From assembly GCA_947385505.1 (NCBI GenBank), contig CANDLP010000103.1, positions 1 to 7,550 of the forward strand: a stretch of DNA of 7,550 nucleotides, in the 5' to 3' direction. Below the pieces are notes generated by a model that saw only the letters and a list, made by a program, of their open reading frames with translations, ran no database searches and was not told where the DNA came from. This stretch comes from an uncultured Clostridia bacterium. Its GTDB lineage: Bacteria > Bacillota > Clostridia > Oscillospirales > Ruminococcaceae. This document shows, in pieces, positions 1 to 4,573 of the stretch; position 1 is the first letter of the stretch; every line of letters starts with the position of its first letter. The position numbers and the translations under genes were made by a program.

Positions 1-303
1 GCCTATACTACTTATCGTGCAGCGGCCGCTTTTGTCAATTTTAAAAGATCGAGAAACAGCGATAATATATTAGTGAAAGAAATTTACGTTATAAACCTTG
101 CCGATGCAATGATGGCTGTTTTGATTTTGCAGGACACGCTTATAACTGTCGGAAGTACAAAACAGAAAAATGATGATATGACAGTTTTTTCCGCTGTAAC
201 AAGCGGGGTAATATTGGGATTTATTTTAATTATATCAATATATTCATTTATAAAGGGAATAAAAAAGTACAAATTGCTTCAAAATAATAATGAACCGTGT
301 TAA
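1..303 (+). CDS. C-terminal part of an uncharacterised membrane protein (5' end outside window)
   Basis: The reading frame is open from the first base of the window to the TAA at 301-303, giving 100 visible residues. A GTG at 73 is in frame but is probably internal, because the codons before it carry on as a plausible protein (YTTYRAAAAFVNF, then a basic stretch with KRSR) and no ribosome binding site precedes it. Two hydrophobic stretches are visible: a moderate one at about residues 30-51 (LADAMMAVLILQDTLITVG) and a strong transmembrane segment at about 64-84. A Lys-rich tail follows (KGIKKYKK-like), which suggests a cytoplasmic C-terminus. The layout reminds me of a polytopic membrane protein family of unknown function common in Clostridia, but that is recall and not proven here. 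No enzymatic motif is visible. It converges on the mannanase gene, and its stop codon lies inside the terminator stem. Confidence 0.65.
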   Translation, partial: AYTTYRAAAAFVNFKRSRNSDNILVKEIYVINLADAMMAVLILQDTLITVGSTKQKNDDMTVFSAVTSGVILGFILIISIYSFIKGIKKYKLLQNNNEPC

Positions 304-334
304 GAAACTTTTATAGTTTCTTAACACGGTTTTT
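293..334 (+). terminator. Rho-independent terminator of the membrane protein gene
   Basis: AACCGTGTTAAGAAAC (293-308) and GTTTCTTAACACGGTT (316-331) form a perfect 16-bp stem around a 7-nt loop (TTTTATA). The T run at 330-334 completes a standard intrinsic terminator for rightward transcription. The TAA stop codon of the upstream gene (301-303) lies in the left arm. On the minus strand the same hairpin is followed only by CATTATTATTTT, so it may also stop leftward transcription from the mannanase gene, but less clearly. Confidence 0.9.
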
Positions 335-389
335 GAATCAGTATTCACAACACGTTGAAAACTAAAACAAATGGAGCTTTTATTTTGGC

Positions 390-1451
390 TCAATATATCG
401 AACAGATTTCCGATGTCTCTTTTATCCCGTTATCCCCGTTTATCAACTTTTCTCCCCAATCCTCTGACAGCTTATTGCCTTCCCAATCCTCCGCAATATC
501 CAGATATTCAACTCCGCCTCCGTTTCCTTTCCACGACCAGCCTAAATAGCCTATTTCGTTTTCGGTACAGTAGGACATAATGTAATCCTCGTCTACGTCG
601 CCGTCGCTGTGGTTAAATCCGAATTCTCCCACCACCGCGCAAAGATCGTGTTTGGAGGCGTATTCCAGATTCGTTTTTATCACGCGGTCGTTTTTGCCGG
701 CGGCGCCGTACATATGAATGGAAAACATTGTGTTTTTTTCGGGATCTTCGTTAAACAGCTTTTCACCGTATGTGTCGATAGGCTGTGCAAACTGTCCCCA
801 GCCGGGAGCGTCTATCATTATGGTATTTTTTATCTCTCCTTCACGCAGCGTCTTAATGGCTTCGGAGTAACCGTTATACCAAAGATCGGGATCGTCCCAT
901 GTACCAACCCACTCGTTGGCAATATTCAAAATAACATAGGCTTCGTTTCCTATAAGCGCCGACTTTATTTCGAGCCAGTATTCGGCGGTTTTGAGAAGGC
1001 CTTCAGTATCGTCTTTTCCCGTAAGGTCATGGACTTCCAGAATACAGATAAGCTTGTTTTCCTTACATATATCTATTATTTTTTCCACGTCTTCAAGAGG
1101 TATTCTGTCCCACTGCTGTCCGTCGGATAAAACCACTCTTACGGTATTCGCTCCGGTTTTCGCAATGGCGGGAATTGCGGTGTCAAGTTTATCCTGAAAC
1201 CAAGAATGAGCATGGTTTATTCCGCGCATCACAAATACGTTTCCGTTGGCGTCGTAAAGATTTCGGCCATATACCTGAAACATTCCCGTGGCAGAGGGCT
1301 GATTCGAATTTCCGCCGTTTTCATTGTCCCCTGCTGATATGGACGGCGAGGAGCCTTGATTGTCATTGCCTTTTATATCCTGTCCGCAGGCGGATACAAA
1401 CAATATTGAAGCCGCTAAAATAAGGGATATCAAACTTTGTTTGAATTTCAT
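390..1451 (-). CDS. GH5 endo-beta-1,4-mannanase, lipoprotein (probable subfamily GH5_8)
   Basis: Predicted secreted glycoside hydrolase (353 aa) that cuts internal beta-1,4-mannosidic bonds in mannan or glucomannan at the cell surface. The N-terminus is a lipoprotein signal: MKFKQ, a hydrophobic core, then lipobox VSAC with lipidated Cys22. A flexible Asn/Gly/Ser-rich linker follows (about 27-55), then one (beta/alpha)8 catalytic domain (about 57-350). Visible GH5 landmarks are MRGINHAHSW (75-84), NTVRVVLSDGQQW (102-114), the acid/base Glu180 in NIANEW, SIHMY with His246, the nucleophile Glu276 in VVGEFG, and GWSWKGN (304-310). The wording closely matches, from memory, GH5_8 mannanases of Bacillus type. 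The two catalytic glutamates are present, so it should be active. No carbohydrate-binding or dockerin domain is present. The ATG at 1451 is chosen because it gives the complete signal peptide and an in-frame stop lies just upstream (1461-1463). A cellulase is less likely, given the motifs. Confidence 0.92.
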   Translation of the reverse strand: MKFKQSLISLILAASILFVSACGQDIKGNDNQGSSPSISAGDNENGGNSNQPSATGMFQVYGRNLYDANGNVFVMRGINHAHSWFQDKLDTAIPAIAKTGANTVRVVLSDGQQWDRIPLEDVEKIIDICKENKLICILEVHDLTGKDDTEGLLKTAEYWLEIKSALIGNEAYVILNIANEWVGTWDDPDLWYNGYSEAIKTLREGEIKNTIMIDAPGWGQFAQPIDTYGEKLFNEDPEKNTMFSIHMYGAAGKNDRVIKTNLEYASKHDLCAVVGEFGFNHSDGDVDEDYIMSYCTENEIGYLGWSWKGNGGGVEYLDIAEDWEGNKLSEDWGEKLINGDNGIKETSEICSIY

Positions 1452-1468
1452 AAATGTTTTTTATACCG

Positions 1469-1480
1469 TTCCTTTCCTCT
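1469..1480 (-). promoter_or_regulatory. Distant ribosome binding site of the mannanase gene
   Basis: The only purine-rich Shine-Dalgarno-like run before the mannanase ATG reads AGAGGAAAGGAA on the minus strand. Its near end is 17 nt from the start codon, longer than the usual 5-9 nt. The stretch between is A/T-rich and contains no closer candidate. A TAA in frame at 1461-1463 rules out a longer protein starting nearer the site. Translation may therefore be weak or depend on local RNA folding. Confidence 0.5.
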
Positions 1481-1537
1481 TAAGAAAGTGTCAGGGGATG
1501 TAAAAAAGTCCCTTTTTATTTATTATGTCGGTGTATT

Positions 1538-1628
1538 CGGGGCTTTGCCCCGGACCCTACTTCCTTTTTGGATCCCAAAAAGGAAGCGAAAAAAGAATCG
1601 CGCGGCTTCGCCGCTTTTTCTCTTTTTT
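1538..1628. repeat. Cluster of three hairpins, probable dispersed intergenic repeat
   Basis: Three adjacent palindromes fill the centre of the 187-bp gap between fucI and the mannanase gene. Hairpin 1 is CGGGGC-TTT-GCCCCG (1538-1552). Hairpin 2 is CTTCCTTTTTGG-ATC-CCAAAAAGGAAG (1560-1586), a perfect 12-bp stem. Hairpin 3 has an inner stem GCGGC-TTC-GCCGC (1602-1614) and an outer A-tract/T-tract pairing of AAAAAAGA (1589-1596) with TCTTTTTT (1621-1628). The order GGGGCTTTGCCCC, CTTCCTTTTTGG, GGCTTCGCC resembles multi-hairpin repeats I recall from many clostridial intergenic regions. The hairpins are read directly. The repeat status is inference from memory. Confidence 0.7.
1589..1628 (-). terminator. 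Probable bidirectional terminator after fucI
   Basis: Hairpin 3 of the repeat cluster begins about 10 nt beyond the fucI stop codon. On the minus strand the GC stem GCGGC-GAA-GCCGC is followed, after a few bases, by TCTTTTTT, which can pair with the upstream A-tract. On the plus strand the same stem runs straight into TTTTTCTCTTTTTTT. This symmetric A-tract/stem/T-tract form fits an intrinsic terminator that can work in both directions. Some read-through into the mannanase gene cannot be excluded, since I see no convincing promoter between the two genes. Confidence 0.5.
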
Positions 1629-1638
1629 TACAGCCCTT

Positions 1639-3417
1639 TTAATAAAGACTTCCGTAATTTGCACAGGCTCTGTAATCGGCGGACTCTAAGTCTTTTGTTC
1701 CGAAGGCAGTCCAAGCGTGAGGACGGTATATTCTTTCATCGGAAATATTGTGAAGCGATACGGGAATACGAAGCATTGATGCTAAAGTTATAAGGTCGGC
1801 GCCGATATGTCCGTAAACGAAAGCCCCGTGGTTTGCGCCCCAGTTAGCCATAACGCTGTATACGTCCTTAAAGCTGTCTTTTCCTGTAAGTATGGGGGTA
1901 AACCATGTGGAAGGCCATGTTTTGTCTGTGCGGTCAAGAAGAATCCTGTTGACATTTTCGGGAAGTTCCACAGTATATCCTTCAACTATCTGAATAGTAG
2001 GGCCGAGTCCCTTTATAAGGTTAACTCTTGCAAAGGTGCAGGGCATAACTCCCTTTGTGGAATAGCTGGAAGAGAATCCGCCGCCCCTGAAATATCCCAG
2101 ATTAGCGCAGGGCCATGTGGTGGCTTTAAGACAGGCGTCTATATCCTTTTCGGTCATATCCCACCAGTTTTTCATGCAGTTTTCGCCGTTTTCGTCAACA
2201 GAAGCACCCGTGCCGTCCAGTGCCGCCGCGCCGCTGTTTATAAGATGTATAAATCCGTTTTCCGCTATTCCTTCGGGTTTCCAACCCGTAACTCTTTCCA
2301 CCGCTTCGGGGGACCAGTAGGTTCTTACGTCGGCAAAAACAGCCGCTTTTGATGTGATTTGATGCAGTAAAAGCTGTGTTACGCCGTTCAGACCGTCGTT
2401 TTCGGTGGCAAAAGGAATAGGCTCGCGCTTGCCGTTCCAGTCAAAGCTTGTGTTTAAAATTGCTTCGCTGAAATCCGCGTTGGGCATAAAGTCCGTCCAG
2501 TTGCGCTGACCTTGGAATCCGCCTAAAATCGCATTTCTGCCTTTTGATTCCTCAAGCCAGCCCATTTCCGCCAGCTTGGGATTGCCTTTCATAATATCCA
2601 TTATTATACAGGTCATTTTGGCTATAAACTGCCAGTTTTCTTCTTTTTCCTCAGGAGAGAGTACGGTTCTTTGATAGAACATTCCGTCGGTGGGGTTTAT
2701 GTCAATGCCTTCCTTACAGTTTTCCTTTATCCACTTAAGCGCCTTTTCGTATTCGTCATTATCGTAAATGCCCAGTTTTTCACGGCGGATTATCTCGCTC
2801 ATATCAACCCATTCGGGGTGCATACCCAAATAGCTGCGGAAAAAGTCCTCGCTGCAATAGGAGCCTGCTATACCCATTGCTACCGCGCCGATATTGACAT
2901 AGCTTTTGTTTCTGATATCGCCAACCGCGGCGGCACAGCGGGCAAAGCGCAGAATTTTGTCTTCCACGTCGTCCGGTATGGTCTTATCATCGGCGTCCTT
3001 TACATCATGTCCGTAAATGGAGAAGCAGGGCATACCTATCTGAGCGTAAGCGCTCATTGCCGCCGCAAGAAATACCGCGCCGGGGCGTTCGGTGCCGTTA
3101 AAGCCCCATATAGCCTTTATCGTGTTGGGGTTTTCGTCGATTACCGTAGTAACATAGCACCAGCAAGGAGTAACCGTCAGCGTAGCCACAACGTTTTCCC
3201 TGCTGAATTTTTCGTTGCAGGCGGCGCTTTCGGCAATACCGCCTATTGTGCTGTCGGCAATTACGCATTCAACGGGTTCTCCGCTTGCGTGACGCACCTT
3301 TGATGTAATCAATTCCGCCGCCGCTTTCGCCATATTCATTGTCTGTGTTTCAAGGCTTTCGCGGATACCGAACTGACGTCCGTCGATTACGGGTCTGATT
3401 CCGATTTTGGATAGCAT
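1639..3417 (-). CDS. fucI: L-fucose isomerase
   Basis: Cytoplasmic, metal-dependent (usually Mn2+) aldose-ketose isomerase that converts L-fucose to L-fuculose. The family also acts on D-arabinose. The protein is 592 aa, against 591 for E. coli FucI, and matches it along the whole length: [11 protein letters not shown] at the start, TVTPCWCY (81-88), [14 protein letters not shown] (102-115), FSIYGHDV (132-139), [10 protein letters not shown] (300-309), EYTV-like and FRGGG segments late in the chain, and DYRACANYG near the end. The metal and catalytic residues are visible as Glu339 (ATEN), Asp363 (FADVRTYW) and His530 (WGANHG), each shifted by two from the E. coli positions. The start ATG has a consensus AGGAGG 8 nt upstream and its own promoter. 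No fuculokinase (fucK), aldolase (fucA) or fucose permease is next to it. The pathway partners must lie elsewhere or be absent. Full length, no frameshift. Confidence 0.97.
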   Translation of the reverse strand: MLSKIGIRPVIDGRQFGIRESLETQTMNMAKAAAELITSKVRHASGEPVECVIADSTIGGIAESAACNEKFSRENVVATLTVTPCWCYVTTVIDENPNTIKAIWGFNGTERPGAVFLAAAMSAYAQIGMPCFSIYGHDVKDADDKTIPDDVEDKILRFARCAAAVGDIRNKSYVNIGAVAMGIAGSYCSEDFFRSYLGMHPEWVDMSEIIRREKLGIYDNDEYEKALKWIKENCKEGIDINPTDGMFYQRTVLSPEEKEENWQFIAKMTCIIMDIMKGNPKLAEMGWLEESKGRNAILGGFQGQRNWTDFMPNADFSEAILNTSFDWNGKREPIPFATENDGLNGVTQLLLHQITSKAAVFADVRTYWSPEAVERVTGWKPEGIAENGFIHLINSGAAALDGTGASVDENGENCMKNWWDMTEKDIDACLKATTWPCANLGYFRGGGFSSSYSTKGVMPCTFARVNLIKGLGPTIQIVEGYTVELPENVNRILLDRTDKTWPSTWFTPILTGKDSFKDVYSVMANWGANHGAFVYGHIGADLITLASMLRIPVSLHNISDERIYRPHAWTAFGTKDLESADYRACANYGSLY

Positions 3418-3425
3418 TATTGTGT

Positions 3426-3431
3426 CCTCCT
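3426..3431 (-). promoter_or_regulatory. Ribosome binding site of fucI
   Basis: AGGAGG on the minus strand, a consensus Shine-Dalgarno sequence 8 nt before the ATG at 3417. It fixes the fucI start and suggests efficient translation. Confidence 0.9.
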
Positions 3432-3446
3432 GTGAATGTTTGATTT

Positions 3447-3475
3447 TTTATAACATATTTTTTCCGCGCTGTAAA
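3447..3475 (-). promoter_or_regulatory. Sigma-A-type promoter of fucI
   Basis: On the minus strand TTTACA (-35, 3470-3475) and TATAAA (-10, 3447-3452) are separated by exactly 17 nt. Transcription would begin near 3440, giving a leader of about 23 nt that holds the AGGAGG. fucI can therefore be transcribed independently of the protease gene upstream. I see no clear operator palindrome around it. Confidence 0.75.
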
Positions 3476-3513
3476 TTTTAATACTTTAATATAGCGTTTT
3501 TAATTGATTTGTC

Positions 3514-4356
3514 CTATAATATATCGGCTCTCCAATTATTCAAAAAAATTCTGACGTGCTGACAAGGTATCATTGCCCCATAGCTGAACCTCCCCATAAA
3601 GTCGGAAGCGCCTCCGATATTTATTCCGACTATCTCCGCTTTCCCGTTATTAAAGGACAAAACCGCGCTTCCGCTGCTTCCGGGGGCAATATAGGCATTG
3701 TGCTTTATGATAAAGCTGCTTTCCGCACCGTCGCTGCCGGAGAAAAAGATCATATCGTCGGAAACAACGCTGCCGAAAGTATGCACAAAACGTTCTCCGT
3801 CGGGATTGCTAACTACCGCTATTTCCGTACCCTTTTTGGCGTTTGACTCCGCTATATTCAATACTCCGAAATTTTGGGCGGAACGAAAACGCAGCACAGC
3901 CAAATCATATTCCTTGCTGTAATACTCGATTTCTGCGGCAGGGAACTGTTTGTAATAATCCGCGACCGTATCGGTTGCTTCGGAAAATGGCGGGACAAAT
4001 GACGGCTGAATAAGAAATTTTGTGTTTTCGTCCGCGTCAGCCACAACGTGATAGGCGGTAAGGGCATAGTAAACGCCCGCCTGTTTTTCAAAAATCACGC
4101 CGCTTGCTCCCGCGGAAAAGGTAAGCTCTTCCATATCGCCGATTATTTTTGATTTTCTTCGGATAACGCATATATTTGAGGTCAATATGTCGCCTTTAAG
4201 TTTTTCTTCCAGTTCCTGATTTATCCTTGTTTTACATTCGTTTTCATACAGAGAGGGAAAGACGAAAAGAACTGCCGTTATCAAAGCAAGAATTATCAGT
4301 GTAAAGATAAGAAGAATTTTAAGATAAAGCTTCGAGTTGTCTTTTTGTTTGGACAT
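3514..4356 (-). CDS. Membrane-anchored trypsin-like serine protease
   Basis: Predicted S1-type (trypsin-like, Pfam Trypsin_2 style) protease of 280 aa, held outside the cell by one N-terminal transmembrane segment (about residues 12-33, after a short Lys-rich cytoplasmic tail). A charged, possibly helical stretch (38-56) links it to the protease domain (about 60-275). The catalytic triad is visible: His103 in LTAYHVV, Asp151 in EYDLAVLRF and Ser228 in APGSSGSAV. The domain ends with a typical EIVGINIGG strand (241-249). No PDZ domain follows, so it is shorter than HtrA/DegP proteins. The frame stays open to a TTG at 4380, but the ATG at 4356 is chosen because GGGGGAG lies 6 nt before it and MSKQKD is a natural start for this topology. 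The gene follows purL with a mobile element between them. Substrate and role are unknown; protein quality control at the membrane is one possibility. Confidence 0.85.
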   Translation of the reverse strand: MSKQKDNSKLYLKILLIFTLIILALITAVLFVFPSLYENECKTRINQELEEKLKGDILTSNICVIRRKSKIIGDMEELTFSAGASGVIFEKQAGVYYALTAYHVVADADENTKFLIQPSFVPPFSEATDTVADYYKQFPAAEIEYYSKEYDLAVLRFRSAQNFGVLNIAESNAKKGTEIAVVSNPDGERFVHTFGSVVSDDMIFFSGSDGAESSFIIKHNAYIAPGSSGSAVLSFNNGKAEIVGINIGGASDFMGRFSYGAMIPCQHVRIFLNNWRADIL

Positions 4357-4362
4357 AGACTG

Positions 4363-4369
4363 CTCCCCC
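4363..4369 (-). promoter_or_regulatory. Ribosome binding site of the protease gene (decides the start)
   Basis: GGGGGAG on the minus strand, 6 nt before the ATG at 4356. The in-frame TTG at 4380 lies upstream of this site and has no comparable purine run before it. The shorter, ATG-initiated protein is therefore preferred. Confidence 0.75.
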
Positions 4370-4380
4370 GTCAAAAACAA

Positions 4381-4410
4381 ATATTACACAGCCTTTAGGG
4401 TATCTCTAAA
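4381..4410 (-). promoter_or_regulatory. Possible protease promoter using the end of the mobile element
   Basis: On the minus strand TTTAGA (4405-4410, four of six matches to TTGACA) is followed after 18 nt by TAATAT (4381-4386). Transcription would start near 4374, upstream of the GGGGGAG site, leaving a leader of about 18 nt. The -35-like box lies inside the terminal repeat of the MITE-like element, so the insertion itself would have created this promoter. The match is moderate and such boxes occur by chance in A/T-rich DNA. Confidence 0.35.
4394..4397. repeat. Left copy of the TTTA target-site duplication
   Basis: TTTA directly borders the GGG terminus of the MITE-like element on the protease side. 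The same four bases border the CCC terminus at 4570-4573. A 4-bp match can arise by chance, so this depends on the element call. Confidence 0.5.
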
Positions 4411-4569
4411 AACCATAGTGCCTCAAATGCGTAGTTAGATTTTTCGTCAGATTGCATAAATTTGACGCAGGCAGGCTGACGCCTGTCAAGGAAAATTTGT
4501 GCGATATGACGGAAAATATGCAGGCATATGAAGTGCTAAGGCTTTAGCCGGCGGTTTTTTGAGGCGCCC
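4398..4569. mobile_element. MITE-like non-coding element, 172 bp
   Basis: The outer 17 bases, GGGTATCTCTAAAAACC (4398-4414) and GGTTTTTTGAGGCGCCC (4553-4569), are inverted repeats that match at 13 of 17 positions. TTTA flanks the element on both sides (4394-4397 and 4570-4573), as a target-site duplication would. Inside are a large imperfect palindrome (4441-4516) and two small ones (ATATGC-AG-GCATAT at 4516-4529 and GCTAA-GGCT-TTAGC at 4535-4548). There is no reading frame of note, so it could only move using a transposase supplied from elsewhere. I cannot name the parent insertion sequence family with certainty. The boundaries are inferred from the inverted repeats and TTTA. An alternative is an interspersed structured repeat whose mode of spread is unknown. 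Confidence 0.65.
4441..4516. repeat. Large imperfect inverted repeat inside the MITE-like element
   Basis: The left arm (4441-4472, starting TTTTCGTCAGATTGCATAAA) pairs with the right arm (4481-4516, ending TATGACGGAAAA) across an 8-nt centre (AGGCTGAC). Shared blocks in inverted order are TTTTC, GTCA, CAAATTT/AAATTT, GAC and AGGC, with a few mismatches and a small bulge. RNA from either strand could form a hairpin of roughly 30 bp. It does not end in a T run, so it is not a clear terminator. Confidence 0.7.
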
Positions 4570-4573
4570 TTTA
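4570..4573. repeat. Right copy of the TTTA target-site duplication, containing the purL stop codon
   Basis: TTTA on the plus strand reads TAAA on the minus strand. Its first three bases are the TAA stop of purL (4571-4573). The element therefore begins one base after the purL stop codon. Confidence 0.5.

Noticed and set aside
22..29. GCGGCCGC (NotI site) near the window edge, as a sign of cloning vector
   Set aside because: It encodes part of an alanine run in the open membrane-protein frame, and no vector-like sequence surrounds it.
73..303. A small 76-aa membrane protein starting at GTG 73
   Set aside because: The frame is open to the window edge with protein-like codons upstream and no ribosome binding site before the GTG, so this is more likely the tail of a longer protein.
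609..1130. 173-aa plus-strand reading frame opposite the mannanase gene
   Set aside because: It lies fully antisense to a well-supported gene, has no recognisable motif and no ribosome binding site. It is a codon-bias shadow.
1491..1560. A separate promoter for the mannanase gene
   Set aside because: A CATAAT box is present on the minus strand, but no TTGACA-like box lies 16-18 nt upstream of it.
2671..3303. 210-aa plus-strand reading frame opposite fucI
   Set aside because: It is antisense to conserved fucI sequence, with no motif or start signal. It is a shadow.
4357..4380. TTG at 4380 as the protease start
   Set aside because: It has no Shine-Dalgarno site, while the ATG at 4356 has GGGGGAG at the right distance and gives a natural transmembrane topology.
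4535..4560. Plus-strand terminator (GCTAA-GGCT-TTAGC followed by GGCGGTTTTTT)
   Set aside because: No plus-strand gene precedes it, the stem is only 5 bp, and the T run belongs to the terminal repeat of the MITE-like element.
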